64,000 nt of DNA from CAVVDT01 sp964568825 (GCA_964568825.1 CAZMSA010000001.1:1-64000), one strand, 5' to 3'; positions 11,075 through 20,139 are shown, numbered from the stretch's first letter. Numbers and translations are program-made. Notes: generated by a model not told the origin, from the letters alone.

Positions 11075-11965
11075 TCACATATTGCCGTCGGGCCGGTCGA
11101 GGAAGTCCTTGGCGCTCGTCACCAGCCGGGTGTCCACCGCGGCGATGTTGTCGGGTTCCTTGCCGGCATAATCGAACTTGTTGAGCACCGTCTTGATGCA
11201 TTCAAGCCGCGCCCGCTTCTGGTCGTTGGAATCGATGACCGTCCACGGTGCCTCCGGCTTGTCGGTGCGCGCCAGCAGGTCGGCGATGGCGCGGGAATAA
11301 TCGTGCCACTTGTGCACGGCGTCATGGTCGATCGGCGACAGCTTCCAGCCCTTCAGCGGATCGAGCTTCCTTTCATAGAAGCGCTTCAGTTGCTCGGCCC
11401 GGGCGACCGTCAGCCAGAACTTGAACAGATGGATACCGTCGCCCGTCAGCAGCCGCTCGAACACCGTAACCTCCTCGAAGAAGGTCTCAACCTGCGACTC
11501 GCTGCAAAAGCCCATGACCCGCTCGACCCCGGCGCGGTTGTACCACGAGCGGTCGTAGAGGGTCATGTCGCCGCGGGTCGGCAGATGCGCCACATAGCGC
11601 TGGAAATACCATTGGCCCTGCTCGATGTCGGTCGGCTTGGCCAGCGCCACCACGCGCGCATGGCGTGGTGAGATATACTGAACGAAGCGCTGGATGGCCC
11701 CGCCCTTGCCGGCCGCATCGCGCCCCTCGAACAGGCAGATGATGCGCTCGCCCTTTTCCACCGCCCAGTCCTGCACCTTCACCAGTTCGATTTGCAACTT
11801 CTTGAGCTCGCTTTCGTAGGTCTTCTTCTTGATCTCCTTGGAGACCACATAATCGCCATGCGGAAACGCCCGCTCGGCGATCGCATCGGGCAGCGCCTCA
11901 TGATCGAGCGAATACAACGCTTCGGGAAGCGCCTCGGTTGGCGCGTCGTTCTTCTTCTTGCCCAT
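11075..11965 (-). CDS. ppk2: Polyphosphate kinase 2 (PPK2 family)
   Basis: PPK2 transfers phosphate between polyphosphate and nucleoside di/monophosphates in the cytoplasm. The 296-residue protein has a Walker A motif EGRDAAGKGG, a Walker B/lid region DRSWYNRAGVERVMGF, and the conserved YERKLDPLKGWKLSPID and WTVIDSNDQKRARL segments. A single domain of this length fits class I PPK2 (NDP to NTP direction). The start at 11965 (MGKKKND) has a GGGAGCAGC ribosome-binding site; an ATG 12 codons upstream is less likely. It is convergent with the SDR gene, 17 bases apart, and lies 55 bases after the FAD oxidase gene on the same strand. Confidence 0.93.
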   Translation of the reverse strand: MGKKKNDAPTEALPEALYSLDHEALPDAIAERAFPHGDYVVSKEIKKKTYESELKKLQIELVKVQDWAVEKGERIICLFEGRDAAGKGGAIQRFVQYISPRHARVVALAKPTDIEQGQWYFQRYVAHLPTRGDMTLYDRSWYNRAGVERVMGFCSESQVETFFEEVTVFERLLTGDGIHLFKFWLTVARAEQLKRFYERKLDPLKGWKLSPIDHDAVHKWHDYSRAIADLLARTDKPEAPWTVIDSNDQKRARLECIKTVLNKFDYAGKEPDNIAAVDTRLVTSAKDFLDRPDGNM

Positions 11966-12020
11966 CGATTGCTGCTCCCTTGGCCGTTGCCCGCCCATCA
12001 TAAGCGCGCGGCCGCTACCC

Positions 12021-13367
12021 TCACAACCATTCGTCCCTCACTCCGAAGCCGGCATAGGCGGCCTTGAGATAGTGGCGCCGCAGGCCGGGCAGCGGAAAGC
12101 GCGGTGGAGCCTGCCGCACGATGCCCGGAATGGCTTCGGCCGCGCCGTCGGCGCCCGCCATCAGGTCGGCAATCAGCCGCCCGGCATAGCTTGCCATGGC
12201 GACGCCGTTGCCGTGCCAGGCAAGCGTCGCATAGCCACCGGGTATCTGATCGATCTCGCCGACGAACGGCACCAGCCGCCGTGCCAGGCACACAAAGCCC
12301 GCCCACGCCCGTTCAGTCTCGACCGCCGCCCAGGCCGGAAACATCGTTTCGAACGTCGCCCTGAGCGCCCGGGTGATGGCATCGAGACCCGACGGCGAAG
12401 CATCGGTGCCGCCACGCCCGCCGAACATGAAGCGATTGTCCGGTAGCAGGCGGAAATAGTGTAAGAGGTCGCGGGTGTCATAGGCCATGTCATGGCTGGT
12501 CCAGCCTTGCGCCAGACGCTCTTCCTGGCTCAAGGGACGGGTGACGATGATCCGTGACAACGTCGGCAGCAGCCGCCCGCCCACCCATGCCGGCACCTCC
12601 TCGTCGCTATAGCCGTTGGTGGCCACAAGCACCTTTTTCGCCCACACCTCACCGCCCGGCGTCGTCAGGACATTGAGTCCGGCTTCGTGCCGCCAGCCGG
12701 TGACCGGCGAATTTCCATGCACGCTGACCCCAAGGTCGATCACCACCCGCGCCAGCCCCAGCACATAGCGCAGCGGATGCAGGCCGAAGCCGACCGGGCT
12801 CCACAAGCCGCCATGGAACTGCGGCCCCGCCAGCCCCCGCGCCTCAAGCTCGGAACGATCCGCCAGCATCATGTCGAGGCCGAAAGTCGCTGCCATGAAG
12901 TCGCGCTCTGCCTTGAGGCCCTGCATGCGGTTGGCGCGGTGGGCCAGCGCCCAGTCACCCGCCCCCGAACGCTCGGCATCGATGCCGTGCTCGCTCAGCA
13001 GCGCCCCTACATGCTCCACCGATTCAGCCTGCGCGGTGTAGAACCGGCGCGCTTCCTCCAGCCCGTAGCGGGCGATCATGTCGCCATAGGAGAGTTTTGA
13101 GGAACCCGCGCAGCAAAAGCCTCCGTTGCGCCCCGAGGCGCCCCATCCGGGACGCGCCGCATCCAGCACCAGCGGCTTGATGCCGTGCGCGGTTGCCAGC
13201 CGCAGCGCCGCGTTGAGCCCGGCAAAGCCCGCGCCGATGATCGCGACATCCGCCGTCGCCGACCCGTCGAGACGCGGACATTCCCGCTGCAGCGGCGGCG
13301 CGGTGGCCTGCCAGTGACTGTCGACGGGGGTGGAGAAATCGAAGGCTGAAGGATGATAGAGGCGCAT
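12021..13367 (-). CDS. FAD-dependent amine oxidase (DAO family, PuuB-like)
   Basis: A 448-residue flavoprotein of the D-amino-acid oxidase family, nearest in pattern to gamma-glutamylputrescine oxidase (PuuB) and similar amine oxidases. The FAD dinucleotide fold is DVAIIGAGFAGLNAALRLA near residue 40, followed by WGASGRNGGFCC, the usual flavin-adjacent sequence. Later motifs include VLVATNGYSDE, RFMFGGRGGTD and GYATLAWHGNGVAM at the C-terminal FAD site. The start at 13367 is preferred over an ATG eight codons upstream. It is divergent from the glycosyltransferase operon. A potADBC transporter lies 44 kb away, but no puu genes adjoin this one, so a polyamine substrate is only suggestive. Confidence 0.85.
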   Translation of the reverse strand: MRLYHPSAFDFSTPVDSHWQATAPPLQRECPRLDGSATADVAIIGAGFAGLNAALRLATAHGIKPLVLDAARPGWGASGRNGGFCCAGSSKLSYGDMIARYGLEEARRFYTAQAESVEHVGALLSEHGIDAERSGAGDWALAHRANRMQGLKAERDFMAATFGLDMMLADRSELEARGLAGPQFHGGLWSPVGFGLHPLRYVLGLARVVIDLGVSVHGNSPVTGWRHEAGLNVLTTPGGEVWAKKVLVATNGYSDEEVPAWVGGRLLPTLSRIIVTRPLSQEERLAQGWTSHDMAYDTRDLLHYFRLLPDNRFMFGGRGGTDASPSGLDAITRALRATFETMFPAWAAVETERAWAGFVCLARRLVPFVGEIDQIPGGYATLAWHGNGVAMASYAGRLIADLMAGADGAAEAIPGIVRQAPPRFPLPGLRRHYLKAAYAGFGVRDEWL

Positions 13368-13501
13368 GCCGGCATCTCTCGTCCACCGCAACCGCCAACG
13401 TCAAGGCCAAAGCGCAACCGAACCGCCACTCAAGGCGTTGCGGCGCCCCCCCGACTTGTGGCCTAATCTGTGGCGAGAGAGAGCGGGAGATTATTTCCAC
13501 C

Positions 13502-14794
13502 ATGAGCCAGAAGACCATTGCCTTCTTCCCCGAAGCCGCCTTCGGGCCGGCGCTGAATTCCGTTGGCATCGCCCAGGCGGCTGAAGAGCTCGGCCACAAG
13601 GCGGTGTTCCTGTCAGATCCCGGTTTCCTCGACGTCTACAAGGGCTATGGATTTCCGGTCCGCGCCGTCAACATGTCCGAACCCATGCCGCCCGAGGAAA
13701 TGGCAAAATTCTGGGCCGACTTCATCAACGGCCACATACCCAACTTCAACAAGACGCCCTACGAGCAGATCGACACTTACGTGCGCGACTGCTGGGAAGT
13801 CATCGTCTCCACCGCCGAATGGGCAGAAAAGGAACTGCCCGGCGTCCTTGCCGAGGTCAAGCCCGACGTCGTTTGCGTCGATAATGTGATCCTGTTTCCG
13901 GCCATCAAGCGCTATTCGCGTGAGACCGGAAAGCCCTGGGTTCGCATCATCTCGTGTTCGGAAAACGAGATCCCCGATCCCGACATCCCGCCGCATCTCT
14001 CCGGTTGCGGGGAAAACGACAAGGCCTGCTTTGAAGCCTTCGAGACCCATTTCAACGAAGTGGTGAAGCCAATCCACGACGGCTTCAACGGCTTCCTCAT
14101 CACCACCGGCGAGGACCCCTATCCGACAGGACAGTTCTTCGAGGCCTCGCCCTTCCTCAACCTGCTGCTGTATCCCGAACCCGTCGCCTTCAAGCGCCGC
14201 CACCCGCTCGATCCGGTAAGGTTCCAGTATCTGGAGGGTTGCGTGCGCGACGAGGCCCCCTATGAAATTCCCAAATTTGCCGACAACCAGGACAAGCCCC
14301 TCATCTATGTGAGCTTCGGCAGCCTCGGCACTGGCGATACCGCGACGCTCAAGCGGCTGGTGGCGGCGCTGGGCAAGATGCCGGTCCGCGTCCTCATCAA
14401 TCTCGGCGAAGGCCTCGCGGACTATGGCACCCTCCCCGCCAACGTGCACGCTGCAAGCTGGTTCCCGCAACCCTCGGTGATCGCCCAATGCGACGCGGTG
14501 ATCCACCACGGCGGCAACAACTCGTTCAACGAGTGCCTGTATTTCGGCAAGCCGGCGATCATCATGCCTTATGTGTGGGACGGCCACGACAACGCCACGC
14601 GGGTCGCCGAGACCGACCATGGCATCAAGATGCATCGCGGCGACTGGACCGACGCCGGCCTGTGGGCCGCCATCGAGACGCTTTTGACCGACAAGGCAAT
14701 GAAGCGGAAACTTGAGCGAACCTCCCGCCACATGCAATCCCGCCACGGCCCCACCAAGGCGGCAACCCTCCTCGATGACCTCCTGAAACGGTGA
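13502..14794 (+). CDS. GT1-family glycosyltransferase (MGT/UGT-like)
   Basis: A 430-residue GT-B glycosyltransferase of the UDP-glucuronosyl/macrolide type. The N-terminal acceptor half starts with TIAFFPEAAFGPALNSVGIAQ. The C-terminal donor half has LIYVSFGSLG and the sugar-nucleotide signature (about residues 330-365: HHGGNNSFNECLYFGKP, then DGHDNA). Such enzymes glycosylate lipids, polyketides, carotenoids or xenobiotics. The cupin gene begins at the base after its stop codon and a sulfotransferase follows, implying one three-step modification pathway. The start at 13502 follows a GAGAGAGCGGGAG purine-rich stretch. Its target is not known. Confidence 0.88.
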   Translation: MSQKTIAFFPEAAFGPALNSVGIAQAAEELGHKAVFLSDPGFLDVYKGYGFPVRAVNMSEPMPPEEMAKFWADFINGHIPNFNKTPYEQIDTYVRDCWEVIVSTAEWAEKELPGVLAEVKPDVVCVDNVILFPAIKRYSRETGKPWVRIISCSENEIPDPDIPPHLSGCGENDKACFEAFETHFNEVVKPIHDGFNGFLITTGEDPYPTGQFFEASPFLNLLLYPEPVAFKRRHPLDPVRFQYLEGCVRDEAPYEIPKFADNQDKPLIYVSFGSLGTGDTATLKRLVAALGKMPVRVLINLGEGLADYGTLPANVHAASWFPQPSVIAQCDAVIHHGGNNSFNECLYFGKPAIIMPYVWDGHDNATRVAETDHGIKMHRGDWTDAGLWAAIETLLTDKAMKRKLERTSRHMQSRHGPTKAATLLDDLLKR

Positions 14795-15166
14795 ATGAAG
14801 ATGCAAGCCGCCTTTTCCAGTTCCGCCCCCCATCTCGTCCCGGCGCGCAAGTACGACCACGACCTCAAGGACTGGGGCATCATCCCCACCATGATCGAGG
14901 GACACTCGCGCACCTCCGGCGTCATGCTGTCGTGCAATGCCGATGGCTCCTCCGAGGTAGGCATCTGGGTGTGCACGCCAGGCTTCTGGGACTGCCACGT
15001 GACATCCGACGAGTTCTGCCATTTCCTTGAGGGCCACTGCACCTACACCCACGAGACGGGCGAGGTGATCGAGATCGTCCCCGACACCATCGCGTTCTTT
15101 CCCAAGGACTGGAAGGGCACTTGCCGGGTGCATGAAACGGTGCGCAAGGTCTACATGATCCGTTGA
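14795..15166 (+). CDS. Small cupin-domain protein (DUF861-like)
   Basis: A 123-residue single-domain cupin. The barrel strands are visible in TSGVMLSCNADGSSEVGIW, the core DEFCHFLEGHCTYTHETGEV and DTIAFFPKDWKGTCRVHETVRKVYMI, which resemble the DUF861 / ureidoglycine-aminohydrolase-like cupins. Histidines and a glutamate in the core could bind a metal. Its ATG follows the glycosyltransferase stop codon directly (TGA-ATG), so translation is coupled. In this operon it may be a sugar-modifying or binding subunit; that is inference. A start six bases downstream (14801) is also possible. Confidence 0.78.
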   Translation: MKMQAAFSSSAPHLVPARKYDHDLKDWGIIPTMIEGHSRTSGVMLSCNADGSSEVGIWVCTPGFWDCHVTSDEFCHFLEGHCTYTHETGEVIEIVPDTIAFFPKDWKGTCRVHETVRKVYMIR

Positions 15167-15199
15167 GCGGAAATTTATGTCAGCAAAGGACTTGCTCCC

Positions 15200-16099
15200 A
15201 TGTCTTCATCCGATGTCGCGTGGCCGAAGAAGACCCGCGAGTTCCAGAACCATCATATGGATTCAACCTTCTGGAACGATTTTCCGTTCCGCGATGACGA
15301 CATCATCATCGCCACCTACGGCAAATCCGGCACCACCTGGCTGCAGCAGATCGTCGCCCAGTTGATCTTCGACGGCGCCGAGGGATTGCCGGTGGCCGAG
15401 ATGTCGCCGTGGCTCGACCTCAGGGTGCCGCCCAAGGAGGTAAAGCTGCCGGCGGTGGAGGCGCAAGACCACAGGCGTTTCCTCAAGACCCACCTGCCGG
15501 TCGATGCGCTGGTGTTCTCGCCCAAGGCCAAATACATCTACATCGCCCGCGACGGCCGCGACGTGATCTGGTCCATGTACAACCACCACGCCACCGCCAA
15601 CGACATGTGGTACGACGCGCTCAACAACACGCCCGGCCGCATCGGCCCGCCGATCGAGCCGCCGCCTGCCTCTATCCGCCAGTATTTCAACGAATGGCTC
15701 GAAGGCAACGGCTATCCGTTCTGGCCGTTCTGGGAAAACATCAGGTCGTGGTGGGAGATCCGCGATCTGCCGAATGTCAAGCTGCTGCACTTCGCCGACC
15801 TCAAGGCCGACATGCCGGGCCAGATCCGCCGCCTCGCCGAATTTCTTGACATCCCCGTCCACGAAACAACATGGCCGGCCATCCTGGAGCATTGCAGCTT
15901 TACTTACATGAAGGCCCATGCCAGCGAAAGCGTGCCCTTGGGCGGCGCCTTGTGGGAGGGCGGCGCCGAAACCTTCATGCACAAGGGCACCAACGGGCGC
16001 TGGCGCGACACCCTCAACGCCGACGAGATCGCCGCCTACAAGAAAACGGCGCTCGCCGAACTGGGCCCCGAATGCGCCCGCTGGCTGGCTGGAGCTTGA
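15200..16099 (+). CDS. PAPS-dependent sulfotransferase
   Basis: A cytosolic-type sulfotransferase of 299 aa. The 5'-phosphosulfate loop YGKSGTTWLQQI lies near residue 48 and the 3'-phosphate site YIARDGRDVIWSMYNHH near residue 115. A catalytic histidine is likely in KTHLPVD. The C-terminal GTNGRWRDTL matches the RKGxxGDWK-type PAPS loop. It would move sulfate from PAPS to a hydroxyl, perhaps on the glycoside made by the upstream glycosyltransferase. The ribosome-binding site AAAGGA precedes the ATG at 15200. Its TGA stop is the first part of a structured intergenic repeat. Confidence 0.9.
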   Translation: MSSSDVAWPKKTREFQNHHMDSTFWNDFPFRDDDIIIATYGKSGTTWLQQIVAQLIFDGAEGLPVAEMSPWLDLRVPPKEVKLPAVEAQDHRRFLKTHLPVDALVFSPKAKYIYIARDGRDVIWSMYNHHATANDMWYDALNNTPGRIGPPIEPPPASIRQYFNEWLEGNGYPFWPFWENIRSWWEIRDLPNVKLLHFADLKADMPGQIRRLAEFLDIPVHETTWPAILEHCSFTYMKAHASESVPLGGALWEGGAETFMHKGTNGRWRDTLNADEIAAYKKTALAELGPECARWLAGA

Positions 16100-16204
16100 T
16101 GCCGAAAAGTGGGTGCCACTTTTCGGATAACATCATGCTCTGTCTTATTGGAATCGATCAGGATGATTCTGGATCGACTCGACCCAGAATTATCCTGATC
16201 CAAC
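16096..16204 (+). repeat. Structured intergenic repeat, copy A
   Basis: About 109 bp that recurs in opposite orientation at 47235-47346. It holds two hairpins. The first is a perfect 11-bp stem (CCGAAAAGTGG 16102-16112 with 16116-16126). The second is a 17-bp stem (16156-16172 with 16184-16200, one G-T wobble). The linker ATAACATCATGCTCT, then CTTATTG and AATCGATCAGG are shared by both copies. It sits between convergent genes (sulfotransferase and the DsrE pseudogene), so it may act as a bidirectional terminator or be a small dispersed element. Confidence 0.85.
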
Positions 16205-16214
16205 GGCGCTGCGG

Positions 16215-16671
16215 TCAAGGCCTGAGGATCACCCAGCCCTTTTCGGCCAGTTCCATCAGCCTCACGGCGCCCGACGGCACCACGACGGCGTTGGAGACCA
16301 GCGGCGGCACCTTGCCTTCCTTCTTGGCCATGCCCTGAAGGGTGTTGTTGCAGGCATTGAACACCACATTGGGCATCCGACTTGGCAAAGCCCAGGACCC
16401 GCTCCTTCACCGGCGAGGTGTCCTCACGCAGCATGTGCAGGCCCTGATTGAAGGCCACCACCTGGATCTGCACCGCTTCTCCGAGTTCCGCGTAGTGGCG
16501 CGACACGTTGGCCGCCACATTGAGCACGGTGTTCATCTTCTGCGGGTCCTTGTCGGAGATCTGCAACGCCAGGCGATGGACCTCACCCGCCATCGCCGGG
16601 CTCACGGCCGCCATTACCACCCACAGCGCCACCAGCAGCGCACCCGGAAAAATCCTCGCCCATCCGCTCAC
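16215..16671 (-). pseudogene. Frameshifted DsrE/DsrF-family exported protein
   Basis: A GTG start at 16671, with GGGAG upstream, opens a signal peptide (ARIFPGALLVALWVVMAAVS, then PAMAG) and a DsrE-like domain (VHRLALQISDKDPQKMNTVL, VNVAANVSRHYAEL-like helix, VVAFNQGLHML). After GFAKS the frame shifts at about 16377-16378, where one extra base makes TCGGATG. In the other frame the rest of the family is intact: MPNVVFNACNNTLQGMAKK, then VVVPSGAVRLMELAEKGW and a stop at 16215-16217. Removing one base restores a protein of about 150 residues with the conserved cysteine in FNACNN. This is either a real pseudogene or a sequencing error. Confidence 0.8.
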
Positions 16672-16820
16672 GTCGTTCTCCCTTCCTGTTACCCAGCCTT
16701 GCGCAACGGCGCATCGCCGCCGCCGGATGCCGGTTGCATGCAAGATTTATATATATTGAAACTGCTCGTAAGGACTGAAAAAGCCGCGCCCGGCCGGCCA
16801 ACCGGGCGCATGATCTAGGG

Positions 16821-17735
16821 CTATTCGGTCTTGTACTCTACCCGCCGCGACATGGCGTCGAGTTGGTCCTGGGTGTAGCGCGAGGGATCGTCGGCCTGGA
16901 ACGGCTCTTCTTCGCCGCGCCCGACGACATCGACCTTGCCGGCATAATTATTGGCCAGCAGGTAATCGCGCACCGCCGCCGCCCGGCGGATCGACAGTTG
17001 CATGTTGTAAGCGGCCGGCCCCTTGGAATCGGTGTGGCCGATGAGCACCACATGGTCATAGCCGCCGGCCTGCAGATAGCTCAGGATTTCCTTGGCGGCG
17101 GCGATGCCGTCGGGCGTCAGGTCGGCGGAATCGAAGGCAAAGCGGATCGGCACCGGCACCGCCTCGGCGGTAAAGTTGCGGAATTTCGGCGACGCCAGTC
17201 CCGACGGCACGCCGCGGGTGGAGCGGCTGGCGATGAAGGCGGGCGCCAACGCCCGGGCCTCGATGGCGCGCTTGTAGGCGTGGCGCTCCATGTCGGCCGG
17301 TGGCTTGGTGGGATTGGCCGTTTCGTCGCGCATGTCGTCGAGTGTCGTCTCGTAGGCCCTGAAGGCCTTGGCATAGTCCTTTGCGTCGAAGTAGCTGTCG
17401 CCCAGGGTGATCATCACCTGCCACGGCTTGGCCAGCGCCGCCACCGCCTCGATCTCGGCCGACGACGGGTTCGGGTTGGCGGTGACCAGATGGCGAAAGG
17501 CGCTGAGCGCCAGCACCCGCGCCAGGTTGCCGCGATAGATCGCATCGCAACTGCTGTCGCTGCGGGCCTCGGCCAAGAGGCCGGAATACTTCGCCACCGC
17601 ACCCGATTGCATCGCCTGCCGCGCTGCCGTGTCGATCGCCTTGCAATCGGCCCGGGCGGGCTGGGCGACAGCGAGTGCCGCCAGCAGCAACGCCGCCGGC
17701 AGCAACCCTATTGCAACACGCAGCTTCATCGTCAC
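16821..17735 (-). CDS. OmpA-family peptidoglycan-binding protein
   Basis: A 304-residue envelope protein. After a signal peptide (LLPAALLLAALAVAQPARA) comes a helical, TPR-like middle region (GDSYFDAKDYAKAFRAYETT). The C-terminal OmpA-like domain, about residues 200-300, has FAFDSADLTPDG and LIGHTDSKGPAAYNMQLSIR, including the Asp and Arg that bind diaminopimelate. It would anchor a complex to the cell wall. A GTG start at 17735 overlaps the stop of the cytochrome gene by four bases (GTGA); ATG at 17729 is the alternative. It is the last gene of the caspase-cytochrome operon. Confidence 0.88.
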   Translation of the reverse strand: MTMKLRVAIGLLPAALLLAALAVAQPARADCKAIDTAARQAMQSGAVAKYSGLLAEARSDSSCDAIYRGNLARVLALSAFRHLVTANPNPSSAEIEAVAALAKPWQVMITLGDSYFDAKDYAKAFRAYETTLDDMRDETANPTKPPADMERHAYKRAIEARALAPAFIASRSTRGVPSGLASPKFRNFTAEAVPVPIRFAFDSADLTPDGIAAAKEILSYLQAGGYDHVVLIGHTDSKGPAAYNMQLSIRRAAAVRDYLLANNYAGKVDVVGRGEEEPFQADDPSRYTQDQLDAMSRRVEYKTE

Positions 17736-20074
17736 TGCCCCGTCACGGTCAGCTTGATGGCCACGCGCGCCACCCCGGAGTGCACCGGCACATCGGAGAC
17801 CTTGGTGACCGGCGTGGCCTTTACCTGCTTGGCTTCCACCGAGATCGCCCGGGTGACGAAGGAGTTGTAGTTGCCCAGGTCGGTAAAGTTCTTCTCCTTG
17901 AAGTGATGCACGATGGTGTCAACGGCGCTCGCCTTGGCATTGCACAGGGCGATGACCGTTTCCGTGCCGATGTCCTTGAGGCGGAACTGGAACGGCGCAT
18001 CGGGCCGTGGATACTCGAACGCCTGGTTGGCCTTGATCAAGGTGTCGTTCTCGAACTTGTTCGGGAACAGCACCGTGCCGGTTCCCTTGTCGTCCACATC
18101 GACCAGCGTGAGATGGCAATCGGTGTCGGACTGCACGATGAACACCGGCAGTTCGTTCTGGTGGTAGGTGGTCTTGGTGGAGAACAACGACAGGTGGATA
18201 TCGCCGTCGATCTTGGTATCGGCCGTGTTCACCTTGGCGATGGTGATGGGCTGATCGTACTGGTTGAACAGCGATTCGCTGTCGGTCAGTTCCGAGATCA
18301 GCTTGGGGAACTGAGCCTCGAAGTTGTCACGCGGCACCACCGACTGCTGCAACCGGTCGAGCAGGTTGCGGGCATCGCCGCCGCGCTCGCCGGCCACCTT
18401 CTCGAAATCATCGAGCTTCATGCCGAAATCGGCGGCGGCGAGATTGAGATCGACGTCCTTTTCATACTTGTTCGACAAGGCGTTGATCATCTCGATGCCG
18501 TCGAGCTTCAGCGAAGGATCGAGCCCGGCGCGCCGCATGGCATCATCGAAGCGCGCGGTGTCGTCGGCGAGGTACTTGTCAACCACCTGGTGCGGCGGAT
18601 ACAGCGCCTCGACCGCCTTGCGGACGTCCCTGGGGAAGTTGACGTCGTGGATTACATGCTCGCGGATGTCGTCATGCGCCCGGCGGAAGCCGTGGTCGTG
18701 GCAACCGAAGCACGAGATGGCGTTGGCCACCGCCAGGTCCTTGCGGTCCTTGTCGCGAACGATACTGGTCGGGCCCTTGTCGAGCCGCTCACCGCTGGCC
18801 TTGTTGAGGTAATAGCCGTTGAGGCCGTTGGGCAGCGTGAACACCGTCTCGCCGCCCTGTTCCTGGAAGCCGTCCTCGCCGCCCGGGCCCAACGGGTGTT
18901 CGAACAGGCTCTGCACCCCGACGTTGCCGGAGAAGTCATAGGACGTCCAGAACACGCCGGTGGAAATGGTGTGGCGCTCGATCAGCCGGTTGTTCTCGCT
19001 GACCAGCGACTTCTGGAAGCCGGAACGCACGGCGACGAAATTCCTGATATCCTTCTCGACATCGACGCCGATCTGCTGCTGCAGCGCCTGGAAGGTCTTC
19101 GGCAGCTTCAGGAGGTCGTAATATAGAGGCGGCCGCGAGGCGGTGAAGGCGAACCAGTCGCCGCGCACATACGGCACCTTGGTATTGAGCTGCGTGGTGA
19201 CGAAATCGTACTGCCTGGCGTCCGGCTTGACCGCGTACGGGTAGACCTGGGCGATGCGGTCCCAGTCCTCGGGCGTCCATTTGACGTCGTCGAGGTTGAA
19301 ACGGATGATCGTCTGCGCCGGATCGATGGTCTCCAGCTTCACCAGGTCGGAATTGCGGCTGAGGCTGTTCAGCAGCTTGATCGTGCCCTGGCGATAAACC
19401 TTCATCTCCTCGTTGCTGGAGCAGGCATTGTAGAGATTGGTGAGCAAGATGTAGCGGGTGCCGGCGACGCGGTAATCCTGCAGATGGTTGAGGTCGGCGC
19501 TCACCATGTTCAGCACATCATCATTGCTGATGAAGGTGTGGCTGGCGCACGCCGCGGCTCGTTGATCGCCCAGCGAGGATATCCAGTTGCGGATGGCGGC
19601 GACCTCGGATTGGGTCGGCGGATCGATGGATGTGTTGTGATCCTGATAGTAGTCGTAGGGCATGTTCTTGTTGAGAATCGTCTGCACCAGCTTGGAGCCG
19701 TCCGGGTTGCCGGGGATCACCAGGCTGGGGTCCCTGGCCATCTGGTCCATGTACAAGACGTTGCCGAAGCCGTGCGCCGGCTTCACACGGCCGTCCAGCA
19801 TGCCGAACTGATGGCAGCGCGCGCAGTTCCTGTCGAGCGCCTGATAGGCGGCGGCCTCGATGGGGTTGGTGGGCTTGGGGATCTTGGCGGCGGCGGCCTC
19901 GACGTCCTTTTCGCTGGGCGACAGCAACAAGGCATCGGCGCTCGCTTGCAGCGTTGTGTCCGGCGTCGGCGAAAGCAGGCTGTTATCCTGCGTCTGCCCG
20001 GCCCAGCCGGCGTGACTGGCGACCATCGTCAGACCGATGCCCAAGGCAATCGCGGTAAAGGTTACTTGTCTCAT
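17732..20074 (-). CDS. Exported di-heme cytochrome-c protein with C-terminal DUF4384-like domain
   Basis: A 780-residue predicted periplasmic protein. The N-terminus (RQVTFTAIALGIGLTMVASH, then AGWA) is a signal peptide. Two heme-c motifs are present, CARCH at residues 84-88 and CFGCH at 455-459, with a long unassigned region between them. About residues 640-725 match a DUF4384-like beta domain (LSLFSTKTTYHQNELPVFIV, LVDVDDKGTGTVLFPN), also found in the two caspase proteins upstream. The ribosome-binding site is AGGAAGG. It is third in the operon and coupled to the OmpA gene. Role unknown; electron transfer or heme-based sensing at the envelope is inference. Confidence 0.82.
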   Translation of the reverse strand: MRQVTFTAIALGIGLTMVASHAGWAGQTQDNSLLSPTPDTTLQASADALLLSPSEKDVEAAAAKIPKPTNPIEAAAYQALDRNCARCHQFGMLDGRVKPAHGFGNVLYMDQMARDPSLVIPGNPDGSKLVQTILNKNMPYDYYQDHNTSIDPPTQSEVAAIRNWISSLGDQRAAACASHTFISNDDVLNMVSADLNHLQDYRVAGTRYILLTNLYNACSSNEEMKVYRQGTIKLLNSLSRNSDLVKLETIDPAQTIIRFNLDDVKWTPEDWDRIAQVYPYAVKPDARQYDFVTTQLNTKVPYVRGDWFAFTASRPPLYYDLLKLPKTFQALQQQIGVDVEKDIRNFVAVRSGFQKSLVSENNRLIERHTISTGVFWTSYDFSGNVGVQSLFEHPLGPGGEDGFQEQGGETVFTLPNGLNGYYLNKASGERLDKGPTSIVRDKDRKDLAVANAISCFGCHDHGFRRAHDDIREHVIHDVNFPRDVRKAVEALYPPHQVVDKYLADDTARFDDAMRRAGLDPSLKLDGIEMINALSNKYEKDVDLNLAAADFGMKLDDFEKVAGERGGDARNLLDRLQQSVVPRDNFEAQFPKLISELTDSESLFNQYDQPITIAKVNTADTKIDGDIHLSLFSTKTTYHQNELPVFIVQSDTDCHLTLVDVDDKGTGTVLFPNKFENDTLIKANQAFEYPRPDAPFQFRLKDIGTETVIALCNAKASAVDTIVHHFKEKNFTDLGNYNSFVTRAISVEAKQVKATPVTKVSDVPVHSGVARVAIKLTVTGQ

Positions 20075-20139
20075 GGCAATAGCCTTCCTGTCGGTTTGCT
20101 GGGCGTTCTTATGGGGGCGGTGGGCGTTTTCATGGGTTA

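Noticed and set aside
12021..13367. Assigning the FAD oxidase as puuB of a putrescine pathway
   Set aside because: No puuA, puuC or puuD neighbour is present and many amine oxidases share the same motifs.
17675..19126. 483-codon plus-strand frame across the cytochrome gene
   Set aside because: It is antisense to the heme-motif protein, which has a signal peptide, two CxxCH sites and operon overlaps.
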